From Hirschia sp964342355 (GTDB taxonomy: Bacteria; Pseudomonadota; Alphaproteobacteria; Caulobacterales; Hyphomonadaceae), in the NCBI GenBank assembly GCA_964342355.1, contig CAYFFG010000001.1, positions 248,001 to 312,000 on the forward strand: a DNA stretch of 64,000 bases, given 5' to 3'. Below the pieces are notes generated by a model, which was not told the DNA's origin, did not search any database, and saw nothing but the letters and a program-made list of their open reading frames with translations. The translations under genes and the position numbers were made by a program. Every line of letters begins with the position of its first letter. Position 1 is the first letter of the stretch. This document shows, piece after piece, positions 18,166 to 26,729 of the stretch.

Positions 18166-18963
18166 ATGGAATGGTCTCAATCCTTAACGCGTCTGAGTGT
18201 GTTCTTTGGCGCATTTGTCTTGCTGGCGGTGCTTGAAGCGCTTTTGCCAGACAGGAAACGTGCGATGAAACGCAAGGACCGTTGGTGGGGCGCATGGCTG
18301 ATGTTGATCCTGAGTGCGGTCTTGGCACGGCTTGCAGTTCCGCTTGGATTGGCGGGCGCAGCGCTTTGGGCAAGTGAAAACAATTTCGGACTTTTCAATG
18401 TTTTGGGTGTGAATGGAAACTGGGAAGCGTGGATTATCGGCTTTCTGGTATTGGACCTTGCGGTTTGGGCGCAGCATGTGGTGATGCATAAGGTCCCGTT
18501 TTTATGGCGTTTTCATCGGGTTCATCACGCAGATCCTGATGTGGATGTGACAACAGCGCTAAGATTTCATCCTGGTGAAATACTGGTCTCTCTTGGGTGG
18601 AAAGTTCTGGTTGTTGTTCTGGTAGGTGTTCCGGTCATTGTTTCCTTCTGGTTTGAAGTGATTTTAAACGCCTGTGCGATGTTCAATCATGCCAATATGA
18701 AGCTACCGAACTGGCTGGACCGTCCTTTGCGTCTGTTTATCGTAACGCCAGCCATGCATAGGGTGCATCATTCCGTTGATCGGTACGAAACGGACAGTAA
18801 TTACGGGTTCTGCTTGTCGATCTGGGATCGGATGTTCAGCGCATACAATGACGATTTTGCAGCTGGAAAAGATGCCGAAACAGGACTTTTCCGCTGGCGC
18901 GCCAGGTCCGAACAGCGAATAGACAAGCTTTTAAGCTTGCCATTAAAACACCACCGAGACTGA
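18166..18963 (+). CDS. Sterol desaturase / fatty acid hydroxylase family protein
   Basis: 265-residue membrane di-iron oxygenase. There are four or so hydrophobic helices (VFFGAFVLLAVLEALL; LMLILSAVLARLAVPLGLAG; WIIGFLVLDLAVW). The histidine clusters that bind iron are all present: HVVMHK, FHRVHHADPD, NHANMK and MHRVHHS. The frame runs back to 17983 over the divergent methyltransferase, but MEWSQSLTRL at 18166 is the natural start. Relatives hydroxylate or desaturate lipids, carotenoids or ornithine lipids. No neighbour identifies the substrate. Confidence 0.9.
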   Translation: MEWSQSLTRLSVFFGAFVLLAVLEALLPDRKRAMKRKDRWWGAWLMLILSAVLARLAVPLGLAGAALWASENNFGLFNVLGVNGNWEAWIIGFLVLDLAVWAQHVVMHKVPFLWRFHRVHHADPDVDVTTALRFHPGEILVSLGWKVLVVVLVGVPVIVSFWFEVILNACAMFNHANMKLPNWLDRPLRLFIVTPAMHRVHHSVDRYETDSNYGFCLSIWDRMFSAYNDDFAAGKDAETGLFRWRARSEQRIDKLLSLPLKHHRD

Positions 18964-18977
18964 TGTCGGATAAAGTA

Positions 18978-20183
18978 TTATTCCGGCATGCCAGGATAAT
19001 AGCGCAATTCCTTGAGGATAGCCTCACGCCCTACCTGTGGCGGGATCACATCATCTGGGCCTTCATACGTTTCCGGCAGTTCAAACACGCGGGCAAGACG
19101 TATGGTTTCGCCAACGCCGCAAATGACCATGCCAGCATATTCTTCTAACCCAGGCGCACACTCGCCGAGCACGTCCTGGGGCAGATCACCAAGGACGGAG
19201 ACACCAATCGTCTCGCCTAAAGGGCCTTTGATTTCGCGCGAAACTGCGATGGCGGCGGAGACGTAGTTTTCATCCACATCGCCTTCGATCAGCATGATAA
19301 GGCCATTTTGATTGCGCACTTCGTAGGCAGGAAGCGTTTCACCTTCACGCGTGATCTGGGTGGAAAACACGTCATAGCCGTCAAATGCCTTTTTGATGGC
19401 CCATAATTCAAAAGGTGTGGGGCCGGAAAGGCCTGCAACACCTGCATTGGAGATGGTGGCGGGCGGCGCAGATGTTGGTGTTGGCGCAGCTTGGGCGCTC
19501 GCTTGGACAGAGGTCGCATTATATGCTGCGCTCAGCTCAGTGATTTGTTGGATGACTGGTTTAATCCCATCTTCCGGGTCGACTGAAAGGTCATTACGAA
19601 AAGCATGCACCTTAAGGTCTGGACTTATGAGCAGGTAGGTCGGGGTCCAGCCGATCTGGAAGGTGTCTCTGAGGCTGGCGTCTTTGTCGATAGCAATCGG
19701 ATATTCGGTATATCCCATGTCCTGGAAGTAGGCTTTGATCGAGCCCCATTTGCCAAAAGCTTCATCAGCACGTGTTGCGTTGGGCGGAGTGTGGATTGAC
19801 AGAAAGCCGACTTGCGGATCTTGCAGTAACGCACTTTGCAAAGCTTGAGAATAAGGCGCGTCCGCCAGACAGTCACTGCACCAAAGTCCCCAGAAATCTA
19901 TGACAGTCCATTGTCCGGCAAGATCGTCTTTGCTGACCCATCCGCCTGATGTTAGCGGCGCGCTGAAATTAGGTATTTCTTGTCCGAGGAGAGGATGCGT
20001 CAAAGGACGACCATCCTTGTCGCGCGGGAGTTCGCCACCATCAGATGCGCTGACGTCTTCAAGCGTCATGAAACGTGAAGGTGCTGTTTCGCTATGCGGC
20101 AGGGAAAAGCCGCTAGAAGCATTGTCACAGCTAATAAGCGCGAGGGCGGAGAAGGCCGCCAGGGCGGAAAAAATAGGTCTCAA
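18978..20183 (-). CDS. Lipoprotein with TlpA-like thioredoxin domain and unknown C-terminal domain
   Basis: 401-residue predicted lipoprotein (lipobox LISC, Cys ~19). Residues ~65-215 form a TlpA/ResA-like redoxin domain with the motif WGLWCSDCL and the cis-Pro segment GWTPTYLLI. This domain would exchange disulfides in the periplasm. After an Ala/Pro/Thr linker (~225-250) comes a second domain of about 150 residues (PFELWAIKKAFDGYDVF ... VLGECAPGLEEYAGMVICG) with two cysteines that could form a disulfide. I do not firmly recognise it; it vaguely resembles small RpoE-regulated lipoproteins of the DUF1131 type. The fusion may couple redox state to envelope sensing, but that is speculation. Confidence 0.75.
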   Translation of the reverse strand: MRPIFSALAAFSALALISCDNASSGFSLPHSETAPSRFMTLEDVSASDGGELPRDKDGRPLTHPLLGQEIPNFSAPLTSGGWVSKDDLAGQWTVIDFWGLWCSDCLADAPYSQALQSALLQDPQVGFLSIHTPPNATRADEAFGKWGSIKAYFQDMGYTEYPIAIDKDASLRDTFQIGWTPTYLLISPDLKVHAFRNDLSVDPEDGIKPVIQQITELSAAYNATSVQASAQAAPTPTSAPPATISNAGVAGLSGPTPFELWAIKKAFDGYDVFSTQITREGETLPAYEVRNQNGLIMLIEGDVDENYVSAAIAVSREIKGPLGETIGVSVLGDLPQDVLGECAPGLEEYAGMVICGVGETIRLARVFELPETYEGPDDVIPPQVGREAILKELRYYPGMPE

Positions 20184-20227
20184 AATATATGTCTCAAAAG
20201 GGTGAGTAATCTACTGGTGCAAGAAGC

Positions 20228-20665
20228 TTACTTCATTTGAACCATGTCTGTCGCCAGGCGGTTCATTTTGAAGATGACCTGTGTGTTGAATACCACATCA
20301 ATTAAGGTGGCTGCAGTCGCCAGAATAAGCGCCATGATTTTAAAACCGGACAACGTGACGCTGCCAACAATCGCGAGAATGGCGATCATCAGGAGCGTAA
20401 AGAGGGGCAGAAGCGAGAAGAAAAAGTCAAACAATGGTTGATCATTCCCAACACGGCTGAAAGACGCCATTCCACATTGAAGCGCCAGATAGGCCATACA
20501 GATAGCTGAAACCACGAACATGGCGCCCGTATTGTCAGATCCGCACGCAATGCAGAAATTTAACATTCCAAACAGCATGAGGTAGATTGAGAAAAGGATC
20601 GAGGACCCTTCGCGAAGCATAAAGTGAAATATGCGCATATTCGGTTTTTTCTCAGTTTCTGTCAT
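20228..20665 (-). CDS. Small four-helix membrane protein
   Basis: 145-residue inner-membrane protein with four predicted helices: SSILFSIYLMLFGMLNFCIA, MFVVSAICMAYLALQCG, FFFSLLPLFTLLMIAILAIVG and FKIMALILATAATLIDVVF. Both ends are polar. The ATG at 20665 has GGTGGGTGGA upstream. A GTG at 20677 is the longer alternative. I do not recognise the family and the neighbours give no clue; it may be co-transcribed with the redoxin lipoprotein 44 bp downstream. Confidence 0.65.
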   Translation of the reverse strand: MTETEKKPNMRIFHFMLREGSSILFSIYLMLFGMLNFCIACGSDNTGAMFVVSAICMAYLALQCGMASFSRVGNDQPLFDFFFSLLPLFTLLMIAILAIVGSVTLSGFKIMALILATAATLIDVVFNTQVIFKMNRLATDMVQMK

Positions 20666-20741
20666 CGTTCCACCCACCTAAACGTATCGCCCCTAAAACT
20701 GACCAGATCATGGCAGGAATACAAATAGCGCTAGAGGCAAT

Positions 20742-20775
20742 AAAAAGAAAACCCGCAGCGAACAAACGCTGCGGG
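20742..20775 (-). terminator. Rho-independent terminator of the second thiolase gene
   Basis: 9-bp stem CCCGCAGCG/CGCTGCGGG (20752-20760 with 20767-20775), six-base loop. On the minus strand it is followed by TTTTCTTTTT. The plus strand also has a T-run, so it is probably bidirectional. Confidence 0.88.
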
Positions 20776-20802
20776 CTTCTTTTTGTTCAACGAACAGGTG
20801 TC

Positions 20803-22005
20803 TTAAACGAATTCGAAGAGACCTGCCGCACCCTGGCCGCCACCAATACACATGGAGACAACACCGTATTTTGCTTTGCGACGACGACCTTCAAGCAGAA
20901 GGTGGCCTGTACAACGCGCGCCAGTCACACCGTATGGGTGACCGATGGAGATAGATCCGCCGTTGACGTTGTATTTTTCTGGGTCGATGCCGAGTTTGTC
21001 ACGGCAGTAGAGAACTTGTGAAGCGAATGCTTCGTTCAGTTCCCAAAGGTCGATGTCGTCAACTGTCAGACCGTGGCGTTTCAGCAGGCGTGGAATTGCG
21101 TAAACCGGACCGATACCCATTTCGTCAGCTTCACAGCCGTGGAAGTCGATGCCGCGGAAGATACCGAGTGGCTGAAGGCCACGACGTTCAGCTTCTTTCG
21201 CTTCCATAACAACAACAGCGGAACCACCGTCAGAGAACTGAGATGCGTTACCAGCTGTAACGAACTTACCTTCTTTGACTTTCTGGCCGTCTTTAAAGAC
21301 AGGCTGAAGACCTTGAAGCGCTTCAAGCGTTGTGCCTGGGCGGTTACATTCGTCTTTCGTGACTGTGTAGTCGACGATTGTCACTTCACCAGTTTCTTTG
21401 TTCTTCAGGCCCATTTTGGTGTCCATCGGAACGATTTCGTCAGCGTAGAGGTTGGCTTCCTGAGCGGCTGCCGTGCGCTGTTGAGACTGAAGTGCGTATT
21501 CGTCTTGTGCTTCACGGGAAACACCGTAACGCTCGGCAACGATCTCAGCTGTTTCGATCATTGTCATGTAGATCGCTGGGTATGTCTCAAGCAGTGTTTT
21601 GTCAGCGATGTTGTTACGGTTCATGCCGCCCATCTGCACCATGGAGATGGATTCAACACCACCAGCAACCATGATGTCAGCTTGAGACGTCATAACGTGC
21701 TGAGAAGCCAGAGCGATTGAGTTCAAACCGGAAGAACAAAAACGGTTGATTGTTGCGCCAGCAACGGATGACGGCAGGCCTGCAGCGATCGCACACTGAC
21801 GTGCGATGTTAGACCCTGTGGCGCCTTCTGGGTTTGCACAACCCATGTACACGTCTTCAACTTCGCCGCCTTCAAGACCAGCGCGCTCGACGGCGTGCTT
21901 GATGGCGTGGCCGCCCAACTGGGCACCGTGAGTCATGTTGAATCCGCCACGTACGGACTTTGCAAGACCAGTACGTGCTGTTGAAACGATTACGGCTTCC
22001 CGCAT
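20803..22005 (-). CDS. Acetyl-CoA acetyltransferase (thiolase)
   Basis: 400-residue thiolase distinct from the one at 9.2 kb. Catalytic residues are Cys90 (NRFCSSGLNS), His356 (SIGHPYGVTGA) and Cys386 (SMCIGGGQG). It is monocistronic, with its own terminator and a long upstream region holding a TGC/GCA-rich dyad. Standing alone it could act in fatty-acid breakdown or condense acetyl-CoA towards acetoacetyl-CoA for polyhydroxybutyrate. The sequence does not decide between them. AGGGAGAATGAC precedes the ATG, a good ribosome binding site. Confidence 0.92.
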   Translation of the reverse strand: MREAVIVSTARTGLAKSVRGGFNMTHGAQLGGHAIKHAVERAGLEGGEVEDVYMGCANPEGATGSNIARQCAIAAGLPSSVAGATINRFCSSGLNSIALASQHVMTSQADIMVAGGVESISMVQMGGMNRNNIADKTLLETYPAIYMTMIETAEIVAERYGVSREAQDEYALQSQQRTAAAQEANLYADEIVPMDTKMGLKNKETGEVTIVDYTVTKDECNRPGTTLEALQGLQPVFKDGQKVKEGKFVTAGNASQFSDGGSAVVVMEAKEAERRGLQPLGIFRGIDFHGCEADEMGIGPVYAIPRLLKRHGLTVDDIDLWELNEAFASQVLYCRDKLGIDPEKYNVNGGSISIGHPYGVTGARCTGHLLLEGRRRKAKYGVVSMCIGGGQGAAGLFEFV

Positions 22006-22333
22006 ATGTCATTCTCCCTATCTGGCTGGTTATGTGTGTGCCAGATACTGTTTATGAAAATTGGATCGAGTGCGCAAACCCGATCGCGCCTAATTTGAAT
22101 AGGCTTTCTATACTTTTTGGTACACCAAGCAGCCCTGATTTGTAAAAGCTTTTCTTGCTGCGTTGCAACAAAGTGTTGCCTTTTAAATATGGTGATAAAG
22201 TCGGACTATGAAAACGGGGCGCAATTTTGAAAAATGTGCAGTCTTTTCAAGAATCGTGTGAGGTTAGGTTTGGCGCGACGCTGAAATAGTGACGCGACAG
22301 CATTTTGTACCGCGTGCTGACGAGTATCTGGCA
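22006..22333. other. Divergent promoter region with GCAACA dyad
   Basis: About 330 bp between thiolase (minus) and GST-like gene (plus). At 22165-22179 lies GCAACA-AAG-TGTTGC, a perfect 6-bp dyad followed by C and four T. The wider TTGCTGCGTTGCAACAA around it resembles the TGC/GCA-rich sites of PHB regulators such as PhaR. It could equally be a weak terminator. No ORF is convincing here. Confidence 0.35.
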
Positions 22334-23260
22334 ATGGCGATCCTGCTGCATCATTACCCTGCTTCTTCATTTGCTGAGAAAGTTCGGCTGATAATGGGAT
22401 ATCTGCGTCTGGAGTGGCAGTCAGTCACTGTGTCGCCCATGATGCCGCGTCCGCGTCTTGATCTTTTGACCGGCGGGTATCGGCGCACGCCCGTATTACA
22501 GATGGGCGCTGACATATACTGTGACACAGCAATTATTGCGCGTGTGCTCAGCGAAGAGGCCGATGACACCACGCTTTATCAGTTTGGTTTTGTGGCCGAA
22601 CGGGTCGCACAATGGGCCGATAGCGAACTCGTTGCCTGTTGTCGTGCGCTGAACATGCGGCCAGAAGCGATCGTGGACACAGTTGAGCGCGTGGCGCCGG
22701 GGCAGGCGACTGCGTTTAAAAAAGACCGGCGGGCATTGTTTAAAGGCGCATCGCCGATTCAAGATTCACCTGAGGCTGCTTTGGGAGCCGTGACGACATA
22801 TTTGGCGCAACTGGACGCCTGGATGGTCAAGGACTTCATGTTTGGAGCTGCGCCATCAATTGCTGACTTTTCTGTTTTTCATTGTTTGTGGTCGCTGGCG
22901 CAAAGTCCGTTGAACGCGCCGCTCCTGATGCCTTATCGCTGCGTGCTGGAATGGATGGAGCGTATGGCGGCGCTAGGTCATGGATTGCGAGAGGAAACAG
23001 ATGAAGAAGACGCTGTTGATCAGGCATATGACGCTGAACCACGGGTTATGATGTTTGATTCAATGGAACTGCCGGGGGTGGGGATTGACGATTATGTGAG
23101 TGTGGCGCCGATTGATTATGGGCGTGAACCCGTTCAGGGACGATTGGTGGCTTGGTCGCTGGAGGAGATTGTCCTGGCGCGCGACACCGAAGAAACAAAT
23201 GCTTTGCAAGTTCATTTCCCCAATGCAGGCTATGCAATTGAAGCGGTGGGCACGGCCTGA
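22334..23260 (+). CDS. Glutathione S-transferase family protein with C-terminal extension
   Basis: 308-residue cytosolic protein. The N-terminal thioredoxin-fold domain (LLHHYPASSFAEKVRLIM; YRRTPVLQMGADIYCDTAII with the family's TPVLQ and D-T/S-A segments) is followed by the all-helical GST domain (~85-205, SIADFSVFHCLWSLA). About 75 further residues form a short beta-rich tail (DDYVSVAPIDYG ... NAGYAIEAVG). GST domains with this tail occur in proteobacterial proteins of ~310 residues. The frame opens with a GTG at 22289; the ATG at 22334 is preferred on fold grounds, though its ribosome binding site is weak. Substrate unknown. Confidence 0.82.
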   Translation: MAILLHHYPASSFAEKVRLIMGYLRLEWQSVTVSPMMPRPRLDLLTGGYRRTPVLQMGADIYCDTAIIARVLSEEADDTTLYQFGFVAERVAQWADSELVACCRALNMRPEAIVDTVERVAPGQATAFKKDRRALFKGASPIQDSPEAALGAVTTYLAQLDAWMVKDFMFGAAPSIADFSVFHCLWSLAQSPLNAPLLMPYRCVLEWMERMAALGHGLREETDEEDAVDQAYDAEPRVMMFDSMELPGVGIDDYVSVAPIDYGREPVQGRLVAWSLEEIVLARDTEETNALQVHFPNAGYAIEAVGTA

Positions 23261-23282
23261 TTGCGCATTTTAGGATGACAAT

Positions 23283-24053
23283 ATGAAACTGGATCTGGCT
23301 CATCTGGAGAAACAGGCGCCGCCTTCATATGAAATGATGTCAGCAAAGAAGGCTGGATATCGTGATGTTGTGCCGATCCATGAAGGAGCGGAGGCGCTTG
23401 AGCCGCTTGTTGATGTGCGAGGCTTGGGAATAGCGGGCGTCAATATATACAACACCCCGTATAATCCGCCTTATTTTGAAAAAGTGCCCGGTTCGATCCC
23501 AGAGCTTTTCTTAAGACAAGACGTGGCGGACAGGTTGGTGGCGATTAATGGCGTGCTTCAGCCACATGGACTGGAGCTCTATCTCTTTGATGGTTGGCGC
23601 CCGCAAGCTATTCAGCGGCATTTCCACGATGTCTGGTTTCCAAACTGGCTACGTACGCATCGACCGGACATTCCGGAAAGCGAACTGATGGAAGAGGTTG
23701 AGCGGTATTGGTCGGCGCCAACTCTGACGCAGGCGTCTCCTTCTCCGCATTCAACGGGCGGGGCTGTGGATCTGACGCTTCAGTATTTAACGACCAAACA
23801 GCCGCTTTATATGGGCGGGATTTTCGATGATCTCACAGATAACGCGCACACGGACTGGTTTGAGCGTTTTGACCCGATATCCATGTCTGACACTGAGGCC
23901 CGTAAAAATCGGCGTCTGCTTTTCAATGTGATGAGCCAGGCAGGGTTTGCCAATAATCCGACTGAATGGTGGCATTATTCTATCGGCGACCAGATGTGGG
24001 CAAAATTGCTGGATAAAGACGCTGCTTATTATCCAGCGACCGAGCCGGAATAG
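23283..24053 (+). CDS. M15-family D-alanyl-D-alanine dipeptidase (VanX-like)
   Basis: 256-residue zinc peptidase. The zinc-binding motifs of the VanX/M15D group are clear: SPHSTGGAVDLTL (H-x6-D) and EWWHYS (E-x2-H). The Arg-containing FDGWRPQAIQRHF upstream matches the transition-state Arg segment. Members hydrolyse D-Ala-D-Ala or related dipeptides during murein turnover. There is no obvious signal peptide, so it would act in the cytoplasm. It begins 22 bp after the GST-like gene and is probably co-transcribed with it. No vanH/vanA-like partners are present, so vancomycin resistance is not implied. Confidence 0.88.
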   Translation: MKLDLAHLEKQAPPSYEMMSAKKAGYRDVVPIHEGAEALEPLVDVRGLGIAGVNIYNTPYNPPYFEKVPGSIPELFLRQDVADRLVAINGVLQPHGLELYLFDGWRPQAIQRHFHDVWFPNWLRTHRPDIPESELMEEVERYWSAPTLTQASPSPHSTGGAVDLTLQYLTTKQPLYMGGIFDDLTDNAHTDWFERFDPISMSDTEARKNRRLLFNVMSQAGFANNPTEWWHYSIGDQMWAKLLDKDAAYYPATEPE

Positions 24054-24315
24054 GGTTAACCGTTTCGCAGTAATTGGTCGGATTAGGCGGCAGATATTGC
24101 CGCTGGTAGGCAAAATATTTACCCCGTACTAGGACAAATTTTCCGCAGTTAATATTCTGTTTCATTTGAGAAAATTATTTAAGCGAATCGCATGTGGAAA
24201 AGTGAAGAATCACCGATTCGATTAAGGTCTGAATAACTGTCTTCGGCAAAAAGTGGTCTCAAGAAACGGAACGACAGACTGTCATTCCAAAAACGACTTT
24301 TTGAAGGAGCGGATC

Positions 24316-24732
24316 ATGCTGCAAGATTTCGTCACTCACATTTCCAGCGAAATCGGTCTTGAAGAAGACACTGCGCGCACAGCATTAGGCATTGTTCTGA
24401 ATGCGGCTGACCGCCAAGGCTCTCAATTTGCTCAACTGGTGTTTGAAAACATTCCAGGCGCAAGAACGCTAGCTGCCACGTCCGGTGTTTCCGTTGGCGC
24501 AGCAACAGGCATTATCGCGCGTCTCATAGAACAGACACCGGGCGGTCGTTCTGCCGTTGCGTTCCAAATGGTGCGCGACCTGCAGAAAGAGGGCCTCGGT
24601 GGAAATCAAATCGCGGGCTTGATGCCTGCGATTGGCCAGTTTGCCAAGATCAAGATTGGCTATAAAGGCGCAGGTCACCTTGGCGACTTCCTCGGCGCAG
24701 GCGAAGCGATCGACCAGGTCAGTGCTGCCTAA
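24316..24732 (+). CDS. Helical protein of unknown function
   Basis: 138-residue soluble protein made almost entirely of amphipathic helices (MLQDFVTHISSEIGLEEDTA; TALGIVLNAADRQG) with Gly/Ala-rich turns (GVSVGAATGIIARL). No membrane segment, cysteine or catalytic motif is visible. The frame extends to 24253, but the ATG at 24316 has GGAGCGG in front of it. I do not recognise the family with confidence. It is a single gene followed by a hairpin. Confidence 0.6.
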   Translation: MLQDFVTHISSEIGLEEDTARTALGIVLNAADRQGSQFAQLVFENIPGARTLAATSGVSVGAATGIIARLIEQTPGGRSAVAFQMVRDLQKEGLGGNQIAGLMPAIGQFAKIKIGYKGAGHLGDFLGAGEAIDQVSAA

Positions 24733-24777
24733 GCGAAACAGCCGGAAGCGCTTTAAAAAAACAAAAATTTGGTGGGG

Positions 24778-24812
24778 GACGCGGCGCGATTTCAAATCGA
24801 CGCCGCGTCTTT
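24778..24812 (+). terminator. Hairpin terminator
   Basis: Long stem: GACGCGGCG pairs with CGCCGCGTC and, stacked inside, CGATTT with AAATCG (one bulged A), then TTT. It lies 45 bp after the helical-protein gene. The T-run is short. Confidence 0.6.
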
Positions 24813-24859
24813 GCTATTAAAGGTTGATGTCCTCACATTTGCCTCGCGCACACGTGATG

Positions 24860-25033
24860 TGAGTTGGATTGGTAAAACGGATTTTAATGGGCATCTATGA
24901 TCTTCGTAACGCGGACGTAATCCCCCCCGTGTCCCTAGAAAGCGTCTTCGTTACGAATATTAAAGTCCTTTCCGGTGGTGCATCCCTTAGTACCCTTCAC
25001 TGAGGTGAATGCAGCCGGAGAGGCGATTTTTTC
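24860..25033 (+). ncRNA. Candidate structured small RNA or micro-ORF region
   Basis: This gene-free stretch holds a 9-bp inverted repeat TTCGTAACG/CGTTACGAA (24903-24911, 24949-24957) with inner GACG/CGTC pairing and a run of seven C in the loop. A second stem CCTTTCCGG/CCGGAGAGG encloses TTCACTGAGGTGAA and is followed by CGATTTTTT (T-run ~25027-25032), which would end a plus-strand transcript. An alternative reading is a 38-codon ORF at 24887-25003 (MGIYDLRNAD...), without a clear ribosome binding site. I found no convincing promoter. Confidence 0.35.
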
Positions 25034-25062
25034 ATTTAGGAAATTGATTTGATGCGCTGACT

Positions 25063-25809
25063 TTATCGCGGCTTGTGCATCCACTCGCCAATGCGTTGCT
25101 TTATGTCTGGTTCTTGCGCCAGCTTGATCGTTTCTGAAAAGCCAATCTCCGCTTTAGCCGGATCGCCAGTGCGCGCGTCCAGTTCTGCAATCGCCAGCAT
25201 GGCGCGCCAGTCTGACGGATTTATAGATACGGCTCTGGAAGCTGCTGAACGCGCTTCATCATAGTTGTTACGGTCTATCATGCAGTTAGCATAGGCGCTT
25301 AGAAAATCTAAATCCCATGCATCTGCTTTGATACGTGCTTCTGCGGCGAAACATTCAGAAGCGGTAAGCCCGGCAATTTCCAGAAATTCGCTCGCCTTGG
25401 GTTGCTGGCGTTTCACGATTTTGTGCGGCATCTCTGCGGTCACCAGGACGGCGTTCTTAAATATTTGCGTCTTCAGATTGACCAGTCGTTGCGTTTTGAA
25501 GACCAGGCGGCTGGTGTCGCTGTTTTGCGTTTCGATATGTGCTCTGCTGACCAGCTCATGAGCGGGCAGGGACACATCCATCGGTTTAAGCGCTATGTCT
25601 TTTAGAAAAAGGTCAAACCCAATTTCAGTGGCCTTGGTTGTTGCGGCGGTTGGTTGGGCTTTCAAGGTGATCAGCATAGAAAATTCACCATTTTCCTCAC
25701 CCACCTGAATATCTTCCACAGGCAGTGTGGGCGATGCTGCGTGCGTCGCCATGGTGTTCATCACGCAACCCATTAAGAGCGCTGAGAAAAGGATGTGTCT
25801 TCCAGCCAT
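25063..25809 (-). CDS. Exported TPR-like protein
   Basis: 248-residue protein with a signal peptide (HILFSALLMGCVMNTMATHA). A beta-rich N-terminal part (residues ~30-130) is followed by a C-terminal helical region with tetratricopeptide-like repeats (ASEFLEIAGL, DFLSAYANCMIDRNNYDEA, SDWRAMLAIAELDARTGDPAKA). Cys pairs around ASECFAAEA and ANCMID could form a periplasmic disulfide. TPR segments suggest a protein-protein scaffold in the periplasm. No specific function can be assigned. It is monocistronic. Confidence 0.65.
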   Translation of the reverse strand: MAGRHILFSALLMGCVMNTMATHAASPTLPVEDIQVGEENGEFSMLITLKAQPTAATTKATEIGFDLFLKDIALKPMDVSLPAHELVSRAHIETQNSDTSRLVFKTQRLVNLKTQIFKNAVLVTAEMPHKIVKRQQPKASEFLEIAGLTASECFAAEARIKADAWDLDFLSAYANCMIDRNNYDEARSAASRAVSINPSDWRAMLAIAELDARTGDPAKAEIGFSETIKLAQEPDIKQRIGEWMHKPR

Positions 25810-25989
25810 AAGTTTAAAATGACGTGATGTGAGTTAAGGACTCGTTTAGCGCTAAATGCGGTGATGTTTGCAAAGAGGGTTTTACCTGTCGCAAACCCCG
25901 GTTAGTGTGTCGTGGTTAATGAAATTCAGCTGAAATAACTGAGTCGTAGTCTTTCAGACGCGAATAACAGTTTAGGCGAGGGATTAGAC

Positions 25990-26724
25990 ATGACGCGTTT
26001 CATCGTCCTAACCGGCGGTCTGGCGGCGTTGCTATGCGCAACGTCGGGGTGTGTGACTGATGGAAATCAGGACTGGTCACGTTCAATTGGCGGCGTTTTT
26101 GGAGGTGGGCAGAGCGGTCCTGTCACTGAAAAAGAAATTTCAGCTGGTCTTAAAGAAGCGCTGAGCGTCGGCACGCAAAACGTTGTCTTGAAGGTCTCGA
26201 AAAACAATGGCTATTTTTCAGATGAAGCCATTCGCATTCCACTTCCTGGCCGGTTGGCGACTATTCAGTCCAAAATGGCTGAAGCGGGACTATCTGAACC
26301 TTTGGATGATTTACAGCTGAAAATGAACCGCGCAGCTGAACGTGCGGCGCCCCAAGCCGAGCGCCTATTTCTAAATGCAATTCGCAGCATGACAATTAGC
26401 GACGCGGTCGGCATTCTCAATGGCGGGGACACGGCGGCGACGGATTTTTTACAGGAACGCACCACACATCAATTAAAGGCAGCCTTTGAGCCTTATGTGA
26501 TGTCTGCCTTAAAGGATGTCGGCGCATTGCAAACTGCTGAGAATGTTGCAGGCCGCTATTTGCCGCCGCACATGGTGTCAGATGTGCGTGACGAGCTGGC
26601 GGAATATGCGGTAAGCAGCGCAATAGAGGGATTATTTTATCACATCGCGGCTGAAGAAAAAGCGATCCGGCAAGATCCTGTCCGGCGCACGACACAGTTA
26701 TTACAACGGGTTTTTGGAGAGTAA
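25990..26724 (+). CDS. DUF4197 lipoprotein
   Basis: 244-residue predicted lipoprotein (lipobox ATSGC, Cys ~21). After a Gly-rich linker, VTEKEISAGLKEALSVGTQNVV, KNNGYFSDEAIRIPLP and GRYLPPHM are characteristic of DUF4197, an exported helical family of unknown function in proteobacteria. The next gene starts 6 bp downstream with a TTG codon, so the two are almost certainly co-transcribed. Confidence 0.85.
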   Translation: MTRFIVLTGGLAALLCATSGCVTDGNQDWSRSIGGVFGGGQSGPVTEKEISAGLKEALSVGTQNVVLKVSKNNGYFSDEAIRIPLPGRLATIQSKMAEAGLSEPLDDLQLKMNRAAERAAPQAERLFLNAIRSMTISDAVGILNGGDTAATDFLQERTTHQLKAAFEPYVMSALKDVGALQTAENVAGRYLPPHMVSDVRDELAEYAVSSAIEGLFYHIAAEEKAIRQDPVRRTTQLLQRVFGE

Positions 26725-26729
26725 CGCCT

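Noticed and set aside
22165..22184. GCAACA dyad as a definite PhaR operator
   Set aside because: Only imperfect symmetry and my memory of the motif support it, so it is listed only as a weak site within the intergenic region.
24283..24310. GGAAC-like EcfG promoter before the 138-residue gene
   Set aside because: The expected GTT at the -10 is absent at the right spacing.
24852..25835. 14-base direct repeat ACGTGATGTGAGTT flanking the TPR-like gene
   Set aside because: Several 14-mers are expected to repeat by chance in 64 kb, and there is no mobility gene or att-like structure.
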